Below are positions 46,324-54,563 of a stretch of DNA of 64,000 nucleotides, in pieces. The DNA is from Aureimonas ureilytica. Its GTDB lineage: Bacteria > Pseudomonadota > Alphaproteobacteria > Rhizobiales > Rhizobiaceae. Every line of letters begins with the position of its first letter. Positions within the stretch are counted from its first letter, which is position 1. The stretch covers positions 186,001-250,000 of the forward strand of contig NZ_LDQA01000001.1 in the NCBI RefSeq assembly GCF_001475935.1, read 5' to 3'. A program made the translations under genes and the position numbers. The notes beneath the pieces were generated by a model. The model was not told the origin of the DNA and ran no database searches. It saw nothing but the letters and a program-made list of their open reading frames with translations.

Positions 46324-48432
46324 ATGCGCCCATCTGCCCTCGATCCGCTTTTCGCCTCCGTATCGACGCTCTCGGGCGTCGGGCCGAAAGTGTCCGTCCT
46401 GATCGGTGGACTGGTCGCACCGCCCGGCGCCGGCGGCGTCGCTAAGGTACGCGACCTCCTGTTCCACATGCCGAGCGGGGCGATCGACCGTCGTCGGCGC
46501 GAGAAGATCGCTTCGGCGCCGGAGGGCGCGATCGTCACGCTCGAAGTGCGAATTGATCACTACCAATTTCCCTCGCGGGAGGCCCGCAACCAGCCGACGC
46601 GGGTCATCGCGCAGGACAGTTCCGGCGAAATCGCCCTCACCTACTTCCGCGCGCAGTCTCAATGGCTGGAGAAGCTGTTTCCGCTCGGCGAGACGCTCCT
46701 CGTGTCCGGCAAGGTGGATCGCTTCAACGGCCGCGCGTCGATGGTGCATCCCGACTTCGTGGGAAGTGCCGAAGACGCCGCGAGCCTGCCGCTCGTGGAG
46801 CCCGTTTATCCCATGACCGGGGGGCTCTCGCCCAAGGTCCTGCGCCGCGGGATCGCGAGCGCGCTCGAACGGCTCCCCGAGCTTCCCGAATGGATCGAGC
46901 CGGGCGTTCTATCCCGCGCGTCGTTTCCGCCCTTCCGCGCGGCCTTGGAAAGCGTCCATAAGCCACAGGATCCCGGTGACCTAGACTCCACCAAGCCGGC
47001 CTATCGCCGGTTGGCCTATGACGAGTTTCTCGCTAGCCAGTTGGCCCTCGCCCTCTCGCGCCGGAGGATGAAACAGGAGGCTGGCCGGCCGCTCGGGACC
47101 GACGGCACCCTGCGCGCGCGTGCGGAAGCCGCTCTCCCGTTTCGCCTGACGCCGGGGCAGAGCGAAGCCTTGTCGGAAATCTTCGCCGATATGGCCCGGT
47201 CCGAGCGGATGGTGCGTCTCCTGCAGGGCGATGTCGGCGCGGGAAAGACGGTCGTGGCGCTCCTCGCCATGGCCGCTGCCAAGGAGTCCGGCGCTCAATC
47301 GGCATTGCTCGCGCCGACGGAAATCCTCGCGCGGCAGCATTTCGCCGGGCTTAGCCGCTATTGCGACGCGGCCGGGCTGTCGATCGCGCTGCTGACCGGC
47401 CGCGACTCCGGCAAGACGCGGGATGGCAAGCTCGCCGCCATCGTCAATGGAGACGTCGACATTATCGTGGGCACCCATGCCCTGTTTCAGGAGGATGTGA
47501 TCTATCGCGACCTCGGGCTGGTCGTGGTCGATGAACAGCATCGTTTCGGGGTCGAGCAGCGTTTGAGCCTGACCCGCAAGGGCAATGCGCCGGACCTTCT
47601 CGTCATGACGGCAACCCCCATTCCGCGCACGCTCGTTCTGGCGGCCTTCGGGGACATGGACGTGTCGAGGCTTCATGGAAAGCCGGCCGGCCGCAAACCC
47701 ATCACGACCGTCGCCGTGTCCTTCGATCGGCTGGAGGAGGTCGTCGCACGCGTCGGGCGCGCCATCGACGAGGGCGAAAAGCTTTACTGGGTCTGCCCGC
47801 TGGTGGAGGAAACCGAGACGAGCGATCTGACGGCCGCCGAAGAACGCGCCGAGGTTCTGCGGCAATTCTTCGGGGATCGCGTCGGCCTCGTGCATGGACG
47901 CATGACCGGGCCGGAGAAAGACGCCGCGATGGCGGACTTCAAATCGGGCCGCACGCGGATCATCGTGGCGACGACCGTGATCGAAGTCGGCGTCGACGTG
48001 CCCGATGCGTCGATCATCGTCATCGAACATGCCGAGCGCTTCGGCCTGTCGCAGCTGCATCAGCTTCGCGGCCGGGTCGGTCGCGGCGACAAGCCCTCGT
48101 CCTGTGTGCTGCTCTATCGCGCGCCGCTGGGCGAAACAGCCAAGGCACGTCTAGCCGTGATGCGGGAAACCGAGGACGGCTTTCGAATCGCCGAAGAGGA
48201 TTTGAAGCTGCGCGGCGAAGGCGATCTCCTGGGAACGCGGCAGTCGGGGATGCAGACATTCCGTATCGCGAATCTGGAGGCCCATGCCGACCTGATGGAG
48301 ATCGCGCGCGACGACGCGCGGCTCCTGATCGCGACCGACCCGGACCTGAAGTCCGCGAGGGGCGAAGCCGTCCGCGCCCTCCTCTACCTCTTCGGCAAGG
48401 ATGACGCGATCAAGCTTCTGCGCGCCGGCTGA
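46324..48432 (+). CDS. recG: ATP-dependent DNA helicase RecG
   Basis: Helicase that remodels stalled replication forks and branched recombination intermediates. From ATG at 46324 it has 702 residues: N-terminal wedge/OB domain (VSTLSGVGPKVSVLI, LTYFRAQSQWLEKLFPLGE), Walker A GDVGAGKTVVALLAMA, VVDEQHRFGVEQR box and C-terminal QLHQLRGRVGRG motif. The frame extends to 46264 without support. Convergent with glmS, three bases apart. Confidence 0.97.
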   Translation: MRPSALDPLFASVSTLSGVGPKVSVLIGGLVAPPGAGGVAKVRDLLFHMPSGAIDRRRREKIASAPEGAIVTLEVRIDHYQFPSREARNQPTRVIAQDSSGEIALTYFRAQSQWLEKLFPLGETLLVSGKVDRFNGRASMVHPDFVGSAEDAASLPLVEPVYPMTGGLSPKVLRRGIASALERLPELPEWIEPGVLSRASFPPFRAALESVHKPQDPGDLDSTKPAYRRLAYDEFLASQLALALSRRRMKQEAGRPLGTDGTLRARAEAALPFRLTPGQSEALSEIFADMARSERMVRLLQGDVGAGKTVVALLAMAAAKESGAQSALLAPTEILARQHFAGLSRYCDAAGLSIALLTGRDSGKTRDGKLAAIVNGDVDIIVGTHALFQEDVIYRDLGLVVVDEQHRFGVEQRLSLTRKGNAPDLLVMTATPIPRTLVLAAFGDMDVSRLHGKPAGRKPITTVAVSFDRLEEVVARVGRAIDEGEKLYWVCPLVEETETSDLTAAEERAEVLRQFFGDRVGLVHGRMTGPEKDAAMADFKSGRTRIIVATTVIEVGVDVPDASIIVIEHAERFGLSQLHQLRGRVGRGDKPSSCVLLYRAPLGETAKARLAVMRETEDGFRIAEEDLKLRGEGDLLGTRQSGMQTFRIANLEAHADLMEIARDDARLLIATDPDLKSARGEAVRALLYLFGKDDAIKLLRAG

Positions 48433-48435
48433 CCG

Positions 48436-50262
48436 TTATTCGACGGTCACGGATTTCGCGAGATTGCGCGGCTGATCGACATCCGTGCCCATCTGAACGG
48501 CCGTGTGATAAGCCAGAAGCTGCAGCGGAACGCTGTAGACGATCGGCGTCAGGATTTCGGGCATCTCCGGCAGAAGGATCGTCTGTGCCGAAACGCCCTT
48601 GCCGGCTTCCGCCCCGCGCTCGTCGGTGAACAGGACAATCCGCCCGCCACGCGCCGCGACTTCCTGCATATTGGAGACGGTCTTCTCGAACACCCGGTCG
48701 AACGGAGCCACGACCACCACCGGCATGGTCTCGTCGATCAGCGCGATCGGCCCATGTTTGAGCTCACCCGCCGCATAGCCTTCCGCGTGGATGTAGCTGA
48801 TCTCCTTCAGCTTCAACGCGCCTTCCATGGCGAGCGGGAACGAGAAGCCGCGCCCGAGGAACAGAGCATGGCGGTAGGTCGCCATTTCGCGAGCCAGCGC
48901 TTCGATCTGGGGCTCGACATGAAGCGCGGCATTGACCATGCGCGGCGCCTCGGCGAGCGCCCGCGTCAGTTCCTGTTCCTGAGCGCTGGAGAGAACACCC
49001 CGCTGCACACCGGCACGCACCGACAGGGCCGCCAGGGCTGTCAGCTGGCAGGTGAAGGCCTTGGTTGAGGCAACGCCGATCTCTGGCCCCGCCAGCGTCG
49101 GCAGAGCCGCATCCGCTTCGCGGGCGATCGTGGAACCCGCCACATTGACGACGGCCGCGGTCTTGAGACCCTCCGCCTTGGCGTAGCGAAGCGAAGCGAG
49201 AGTGTCCGCCGTTTCGCCCGACTGCGAAATGAAGAGCGACAGATCGACGTCACTCAGCGGGCTTTCGCGATAGCGAAACTCGGAGGCCACATCGAGATCG
49301 CAGGCGATGCGGCCATAGCGCTCGAAATAGTATCGACCGACCATGCCGGCGTAGAAGCCGGTTCCGCAGGCGGAGATCGCCATGCGACGAACGCCCGTGA
49401 AATCAAGCTCCGCGCCCAGCGGAATGCGCGTCTCGCCTGTGGTCATGTCCACGAAGGCTCCGAGCGTATGCCCGATCACCTCGGGCTGCTCGTAGATTTC
49501 CTTCTGCATGAAGTGGCGATAATTGCCCTTATCGACATAATGCTGCTTGCCGACGGCCCGGTGGCGAGGCCGCTCCACGGGTCGGTTGTCGGCGTCAAAG
49601 ATGTGCGCGGCGTCGCGTCCGATCACCGCCCAGTCGCCATCTTCGAGATAGGTCACTTCATCGGTGAAGGGCGACAGGGCGATCGCATCGGAACCCAGGA
49701 ACATCTCGCCTTCGCCATGACCGATCGCCAGGGGCGGTCCCGAACGCGCGGCCATAACGGTGGTCGGATCGTCCTCGAAGATCACCGCCAGCGCATAGGC
49801 TCCCGTGATCGCCTTCAACAGTCTTTCCATCGCCTCGCGGCGGCTCGAGCCTTGCCGGCGATAGCGCGCCACAAGATGCGCGACGACTTCCGTATCGGTC
49901 TGGCTGGTGAAGGCTGCGCCTTCGGCTTGTAGCTCGCGCTTCAGCTCGGCGAAGTTTTCGATGATGCCGTTGTGAACCACCGCCACGCCATCACCAAAAT
50001 GCGGGTGTGCGTTCGTCTCGTTCGGAACACCATGCGTGGCCCAGCGTGTGTGCCCGATCCCGATCGTGCCGCCCAGAGGTTGGTCGGCGAGAACCGCTTC
50101 CAAGTTGCGCAGCTTTCCCGCCGCGCGCCGGCGCTTCAACTGGCCTCCCTCCAGCGTGGCGATACCGGCGGAATCGTATCCCCGATATTCCAGCCGCTTC
50201 AGTGAATCCACGAGGCGGGTTGCGACGGGGGTCTGGCTGATGATGCCGATAATGCCACACAT
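48436..50262 (-). CDS. glmS: glutamine--fructose-6-phosphate aminotransferase (isomerizing)
   Basis: Makes glucosamine-6-phosphate, the first step to UDP-GlcNAc for peptidoglycan and lipid A. The 608-residue protein starts MCGIIGIISQ with the catalytic Cys2 of the glutaminase domain; the two SIS isomerase domains follow (CGTGFYAGMVGRYYFERYG, SQSGETADTLASLRYAK). glmU lies 118 bp upstream on the same strand, so the two UDP-GlcNAc genes form a unit. No glmS ribozyme is seen, as expected outside Gram-positives. Confidence 0.97.
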   Translation of the reverse strand: MCGIIGIISQTPVATRLVDSLKRLEYRGYDSAGIATLEGGQLKRRRAAGKLRNLEAVLADQPLGGTIGIGHTRWATHGVPNETNAHPHFGDGVAVVHNGIIENFAELKRELQAEGAAFTSQTDTEVVAHLVARYRRQGSSRREAMERLLKAITGAYALAVIFEDDPTTVMAARSGPPLAIGHGEGEMFLGSDAIALSPFTDEVTYLEDGDWAVIGRDAAHIFDADNRPVERPRHRAVGKQHYVDKGNYRHFMQKEIYEQPEVIGHTLGAFVDMTTGETRIPLGAELDFTGVRRMAISACGTGFYAGMVGRYYFERYGRIACDLDVASEFRYRESPLSDVDLSLFISQSGETADTLASLRYAKAEGLKTAAVVNVAGSTIAREADAALPTLAGPEIGVASTKAFTCQLTALAALSVRAGVQRGVLSSAQEQELTRALAEAPRMVNAALHVEPQIEALAREMATYRHALFLGRGFSFPLAMEGALKLKEISYIHAEGYAAGELKHGPIALIDETMPVVVVAPFDRVFEKTVSNMQEVAARGGRIVLFTDERGAEAGKGVSAQTILLPEMPEILTPIVYSVPLQLLAYHTAVQMGTDVDQPRNLAKSVTVE

Positions 50263-50380
50263 GCCGAAAGGTCCTTCAGGTAAGCGATGGCACCGGGAGA
50301 CGCGCCATGGATTTCATAGCGGTTTCACCCGAACCCGTAGCTCAAATTTGATTGCGGGAGTTCGAAGACGGGGGGTATCT

Positions 50381-51733
50381 TCAGGTCTTGGCGGCTTTGC
50401 GAGCGGCGTTGCGTTCGTTGATCTCGCGGCCCCGACCGTCCTTCACCACCTGACGCGTCCGCGCGATGGCCAGCGCATCGGCCGGGACGTCCTCGGTCAC
50501 CGTGCTGCCCGATCCGATATAAGCGCCATCGCCAATCGAAAGAGGCGCGACCAGCGCGGAGTTGGAGCCGATAAAGGCTCTTGCCCCAATCTCCGTCCGG
50601 TACTTGTTGTAGCCATCGTAATTGCAGGTGATCGTGCCTGCGCCGATATTGGTTTCGGCGCCGATGCTGGCGTCGCCGAGATAGGTCAGATGACTGACCT
50701 TGGCGCCCTCGCCGACCGTCGTGCTTTTGATCTCGACGAAATTGCCGACTTTCGCCCCCGCACGCAGATCGGCGCCCGGGCGCAACCGTGCGTAGGGGCC
50801 GACCGAGGCCTTCGAGCCGACACTCGCTCCCTCGAGATGACTGAAAGCATGGATCACCGCGCCGCTGCGAACCACCACGCCGGGTCCGAAAACGACATTC
50901 GGCTCGATCACCACATCCGGCTCCACCACCGTATCGGCGGCGAAAAATACGGTCTCCGGGGCGACGAGCGTGACGCCCGACAACATCATCTCCTCGCGCC
51001 GTCGCGTTTGCCACAAGGATTCGACGCGCGCCAGTTCCAGCCGCGTGTTGACGCCTAGAACGTCCTCTTCGTCCGCCATTACCATTCGGACCGGGAGCCC
51101 ATCCTCCCGCGCGATGGCCACGACATCCGTCAGATAGAACTCGCCCTTGGCATTCTCATTGCCGATGCGCGTGAGGAGCTTCAAAGCCAAACGGCCATCG
51201 AGCGCCATCACGCCGCCGTTGCAGAGATCGATCCTCCGTTCGGCCTCGGATGCGTCCTTTTCCTCGCGAATGGCGACGAGATCGGCGCCTTCGAGAATGA
51301 GGCGGCCGTAACCCTGCGGCTTGGATGTTCGGAAGCCGACCACGCAGACGGCTGTGCCAGCCGCGATCTCCGCCCGCGCGGCCTTCAGCGTTTCGGCTCG
51401 CACGAGTGGCGTATCCCCAAACAGAATCAGGACGTCATCGAATCCTTGCTCCAAGACGCGGCGTGCGGCCAGAGCCGCATGAGCGGTTCCCAGGCGCTGC
51501 TCCTGCGAGACATGGCGAAGGGAAGGATCGGAGGACGACAAAAGGCTGATCACGCTTTCCGCGTCCCGTCCGGCCACCACGACGGTTTCCGTTGAGCCAG
51601 CTGCCATTGCGGCATCGACCGCATGCAGGACGAGCGGGCGACGCGCCACTTCGTGCAGCACCTTCGCCCGTGACGATTTCATCCGGGTTCCCTCACCGGC
51701 AGCTAGAACGATGGAGAGGCAGGTGCGGATCAT
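50381..51733 (-). CDS. glmU: bifunctional UDP-GlcNAc pyrophosphorylase / glucosamine-1-phosphate acetyltransferase
   Basis: Acetylates glucosamine-1-phosphate and transfers UMP to form UDP-GlcNAc, the substrate of LpxA. 450 residues: N-terminal nucleotidyltransferase with [13 protein letters not shown], and C-terminal left-handed beta-helix with hexapeptide repeats ([34 protein letters not shown]). It precedes glmS in the same direction. Confidence 0.97.
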   Translation of the reverse strand: MIRTCLSIVLAAGEGTRMKSSRAKVLHEVARRPLVLHAVDAAMAAGSTETVVVAGRDAESVISLLSSSDPSLRHVSQEQRLGTAHAALAARRVLEQGFDDVLILFGDTPLVRAETLKAARAEIAAGTAVCVVGFRTSKPQGYGRLILEGADLVAIREEKDASEAERRIDLCNGGVMALDGRLALKLLTRIGNENAKGEFYLTDVVAIAREDGLPVRMVMADEEDVLGVNTRLELARVESLWQTRRREEMMLSGVTLVAPETVFFAADTVVEPDVVIEPNVVFGPGVVVRSGAVIHAFSHLEGASVGSKASVGPYARLRPGADLRAGAKVGNFVEIKSTTVGEGAKVSHLTYLGDASIGAETNIGAGTITCNYDGYNKYRTEIGARAFIGSNSALVAPLSIGDGAYIGSGSTVTEDVPADALAIARTRQVVKDGRGREINERNAARKAAKT

Positions 51734-51790
51734 CGGCAGCTTTCCGGGATAGTGAGAATGGAATTCGACTGGGCGGGAGCCATACGAAGC

Positions 51791-52531
51791 TCAGCCGATT
51801 TTTTGAAGGGCTGGGAATGTTTCCAAGAGCCAAAACGACATCGCCTGCATTCCACCCGTCAGAAACAGAATACCCGTGACGACCAGCATGACGCCCATCG
51901 ACTTCTCGATCAGGCCGAAATGGGCACGAATACGACTGGCCGCGCGCAGGAAACTCGCGGAAAAGGCCGCCGCCAGAACGAAGGGAATTCCGAGGCCGGC
52001 GGAATAAAGGCTCAAGAGAACCATTCCTTCCGTCACGGATTGCCGCGCGCCGGCTAGACCCAGGATCAGACCGAGCACGGGGCCGATGCAGGGCGTCCAG
52101 CCAAACGCGAAAGCGAGACCCATCAGATAGGCACCGCCCAGTGATCGTCGGGGCGCGTCCGCTTGAAACCGTGCCTCGCGCGACAGAAAATCGAGTCTGA
52201 GTACACCGAGGAACTTCAGGCCCATAAGGATAATGCCGATGCCGGCGATCAATCCGAGCCAATCGAGATTGCGGCGGAGCAACTGGCCGAGCGTGCTGGC
52301 TCCCGCTCCCAGGAGAACGAAGACGGTGGAGAATCCGAGCACGAAGACGATCGCGGTCCAGACCAGTCTTCCGTAGCCCGCGCGATCCTCGACGTGACCG
52401 CGACGCAACTCGTCGGCTGATACACCTGCCATATAGCAGAGGTATGGCGGAACGAGGGGAAGAACGCAGGGCGATAGAAACGACAGGGCACCCGCCAGAA
52501 TCGCGGTCGGATAGGACAGGTCGGCGATCAA
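51791..52531 (-). CDS. ccdA: CcdA-type cytochrome c biogenesis / thiol-reductant transporter
   Basis: 246-residue six-span membrane protein that carries electrons from cytoplasmic thioredoxin to periplasmic thiol proteins. The two redox cysteines are visible in FLSPCVLPLVPPYL and WTPCIGPVLG. The start appears to be TTG at 52531 with AAGGG upstream. It lies 57 bp upstream of glmU on the same strand. Partner thioredoxins are not in the window. Confidence 0.9.
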   Translation of the reverse strand: MIADLSYPTAILAGALSFLSPCVLPLVPPYLCYMAGVSADELRRGHVEDRAGYGRLVWTAIVFVLGFSTVFVLLGAGASTLGQLLRRNLDWLGLIAGIGIILMGLKFLGVLRLDFLSREARFQADAPRRSLGGAYLMGLAFAFGWTPCIGPVLGLILGLAGARQSVTEGMVLLSLYSAGLGIPFVLAAAFSASFLRAASRIRAHFGLIEKSMGVMLVVTGILFLTGGMQAMSFWLLETFPALQKIG

Positions 52532-52694
52532 AACGGAACCCTTGTCTGCAAAACATCATCCGGCACGCTTCAGCCGGTCTTACGCCGAACCCAAGCGGCA
52601 TTCAAACCCTGGGGGCGATTGCATGAAAGCGGTTGACCACAGCCGATGAGCTTTCTATGGTCCGCGCATTCCAAACATGGCTCCATGTTGGTTC

Positions 52695-52770
52695 GAGCGC
52701 GTAGCTCAGTTGGTAGAGCACGTGACTTTTAATCATGTGGTCGTGGGTTCGAGTCCCACCGCGCTCACCA
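52695..52770 (+). tRNA. tRNA-Lys (anticodon UUU)
   Basis: 76 nt including encoded CCA. Acceptor GAGCGCG pairs with CGCGCTC; D-loop AGCTCAGTTGGTAGAGCA; anticodon loop CTTTTAA gives TTT (52728-52730); T-arm GTGGGTTCGAGTCCCAC. Prophage genes begin directly downstream, so the 3' end of this gene is a candidate attachment site. Confidence 0.97.
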
Positions 52771-52816
52771 TAAAATCAAGCACTTAGCTGTGATCCACCT
52801 GAACAATATGAGAACA

Positions 52817-52850
52817 GGTGAGACGGTGAGACGATAGCCCTCGTCTCACC
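52817..52850. repeat. direct and inverted repeats between tRNA-Lys and the first prophage gene
   Basis: GGTGAGAC occurs twice in tandem (52817-52832) and its extension GGTGAGACGA (52825-52834) pairs exactly with TCGTCTCACC (52841-52850) over a six-base loop. The stem lies downstream of the convergent prophage lysis genes but lacks a U-run; it may be a terminator, a protein site or part of the integration region. Confidence 0.5.
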
Positions 52851-52939
52851 TACGCCGCGACCTTTCATCACTCAGGCAAAGAGCGGCTTGGCTGTGTTGA
52901 AGACAGGCATATTCTCGCATCTATTGCCATGGTCGATCC

Positions 52940-53401
52940 TCAGTGCGAGTTCGTGCGAGGCGTGATGATTCGACGGCTGTCCATGCGCTCCAAGATTTCG
53001 CGCATGACACGGATGTCGGAGATCAGGCTGTTGACCGTCCCTTCCAGCTTGCCAATCGCTTCCTTGGTCGAGGAAATGCTTTCGTCCGCGCGCGCGACGC
53101 GAAAGGTCAGTTCGTCCACGCGGCGCAACTGCGCGTCGATCCCGGCGAACCGCTGGTCGTTGCGGCCCGCCAGCTCTGCCAGCTCGTTGGCGCGCTTGTC
53201 GTGATAGGCTTCATGCGCGACCTTGAACTCTTCCAGCCGCTCGATCTTGTAGCCCGTCGTGAAGAAGGTCGAGGCGGCGGCGAACGCCACCGCCCCGACC
53301 GCGATCACCGTCTGCACGTTCCAGTTCTGCGTAAACCAACTCACGACGCCGCTTCTCCTGGGCTGAATGTCATTGAGGGTGCCGGCGTCTTGAGCGGTCA
53401 T
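52940..53401 (-). CDS. phage protein with one membrane segment and coiled coil (spanin-like candidate)
   Basis: 153 residues: a short polar N-terminus, one hydrophobic segment (about 29-50, VIAVGAVAFAAASTFF), then a long heptad-rich region to the end. This N-in architecture, and position as last gene of the lysis block, resembles an inner-membrane spanin (Rz-like). No outer-membrane lipoprotein partner with a lipobox is visible nested or adjacent, so the spanin call is weak. It starts at ATG 53401, four bases after the preceding stop. Confidence 0.6.
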   Translation of the reverse strand: MTAQDAGTLNDIQPRRSGVVSWFTQNWNVQTVIAVGAVAFAAASTFFTTGYKIERLEEFKVAHEAYHDKRANELAELAGRNDQRFAGIDAQLRRVDELTFRVARADESISSTKEAIGKLEGTVNSLISDIRVMREILERMDSRRIITPRTNSH

Positions 53402-53405
53402 GGCG

Positions 53406-53639
53406 TCACGCTTCCGGGCTGGGCGGCGTGTTCGCCGGCGCTCGGTAGACCGCGATCGCGCAGAGTGCGGCTGAGGCAGCGACGTTCACGACGCCGACCA
53501 GGACATAACCCCACCAGGGCATCGGCACGTCAGGCGGCACCACGACGGCCGCCGTGCCAGGCGCCGACACGGCCCCGAGCAGCGCACCGGCCGCGCCGGC
53601 GGCGATGGCCTTCGAGACATTTGAATAGCGTTCGAGAAT
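53406..53639 (-). CDS. holin-like phage membrane protein (probable ATT start)
   Basis: About 77 residues with two hydrophobic segments (AIAAGAAGALLGAV and YVLVGVVNVAASAALCAIAVY) separated by a Pro-rich turn, then a short polar tail: a class II holin pattern. It follows the endolysin stop directly. The only ATG in frame is at 53702, which would overlap the endolysin by 50 bp with a non-membrane extension. A near-perfect Shine-Dalgarno (GAAGGAGGTAGG, 53654-53643) points instead to ATT at 53639 (spacing seven) or ATC at 53642 as a rare start. Confidence 0.6.
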   Translation of the reverse strand: MLERYSNVSKAIAAGAAGALLGAVSAPGTAAVVVPPDVPMPWWGYVLVGVVNVAASAALCAIAVYRAPANTPPSPEA

Positions 53640-53652
53640 GATCCTACCTCCT

Positions 53653-54291
53653 TCAGACGAGGGCTTTGACGAAAGCGCGCGCGACCCAACCCGTGTCGCC
53701 ACCGGCGAGGCGAACCGCCAGCCAGTCGCTTGTCTGGGCTTCGATCGAAAGGCGCGTTCCCTTGGCCAGTGAAGCCTTCACGGCCGCATCGCCATTGGGT
53801 GCTTCGCGCAGCCGCAGACCCTGCCCGGTGACGACGCCCGCGCCGATCGCGGAATGCGCGGGCGCCGCCGGCGCGATGTCGAGAAGGCCCGCATATTCAG
53901 ATCGGGCGTCGAAGCAGGGGCAAGCCTTGGCGGCATAGTCGCGATGTCCGGAGATCAGGCGGATGCCGGGATGCTCACGCAGGAGACGATAGAGAAGCGC
54001 CCGCATGGCCTCTCGCTGGGCCGCTGTGCGCGTGTCCTTCGGGCGAAGCTGCGCAACGACGCCGCCGACATAGACGACGCCGATCGTCGTGGAATTGCGA
54101 CCGGCGACATGGGAGCCGACCTGTTCGACCGGCCTGCCCTCGTGAACCGATCCGTCGCGGTAGACGACGAAGTGATAGCCGATGTCCTTCCAGCCGCGCG
54201 CCAGATGCCAGGCGCGAATATCCGCGACCGTGAAATCCTCGCCTTCGACGGTCGCGGTGCAGTGGACGATGACTTCCGTGAGCTTGCGCAA
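53653..54291 (-). CDS. phage endolysin: N-acetylmuramoyl-L-alanine amidase with C-terminal SH3 domain
   Basis: 212 residues with no signal peptide. The N-terminal amidase_2 domain (T7-lysozyme fold) begins VIVHCTATVEGEDF, with zinc ligands expected at His11 and in the block SGHRDYAAKACPC (second His and Cys). WHLARGWKDIGYHFVV and RNSTTIGVVYVGG are typical. From about residue 150 a bacterial SH3 domain (GLRLREAPNGDAAV, TGWVARAFV) follows, probably for cell-wall binding. The start appears to be TTG at 54291. Export would depend on the adjoining holin-like protein. Confidence 0.88.
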   Translation of the reverse strand: MRKLTEVIVHCTATVEGEDFTVADIRAWHLARGWKDIGYHFVVYRDGSVHEGRPVEQVGSHVAGRNSTTIGVVYVGGVVAQLRPKDTRTAAQREAMRALLYRLLREHPGIRLISGHRDYAAKACPCFDARSEYAGLLDIAPAAPAHSAIGAGVVTGQGLRLREAPNGDAAVKASLAKGTRLSIEAQTSDWLAVRLAGGDTGWVARAFVKALV

Positions 54292-54563
54292 GGCGGCCTC
54301 GCAGCATGAGGATCGATGCTGCGAGACTAAGGTACGCTAAGCCTCATCAAGTGCCGGTGGCGCCTATGGGGCGCGACGGATGTCCTATCCGATCATATGG
54401 AGGAGGGGATATTTAAAGCTAACGTGCATGACCCAAAACCCGACGAAGCGCTTCTCGCTCACCTGCAAAGCCTTGTAAGAATGGTGGATGCGGCATTGAC
54501 AACCGTCTGGCGAAAAGCGGACAGAGGAACGCAAGACTGACACGTAAAGATTGAAACACACTA
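54292..54563. promoter_or_regulatory. divergent region between endolysin and GT-C-like gene
   Basis: 272 bp between divergent genes. Just upstream of the endolysin is an inverted repeat CTCGCAGCAT-N8-ATGCTGCGAG (54298-54325), a possible operator. On the plus strand TTGACA occurs at 54496-54501, but no good -10 box lies at the right spacing. The region becomes AT-richer toward the plus-strand gene. Confidence 0.4.

Noticed and set aside
48430-48449. inverted repeat TGACCGT-N6-ACGGTCA at the recG/glmS junction as a terminator
   Set aside because: The stem is only seven bp, lies across both stop codons and has no T-tract; chance is a sufficient explanation.
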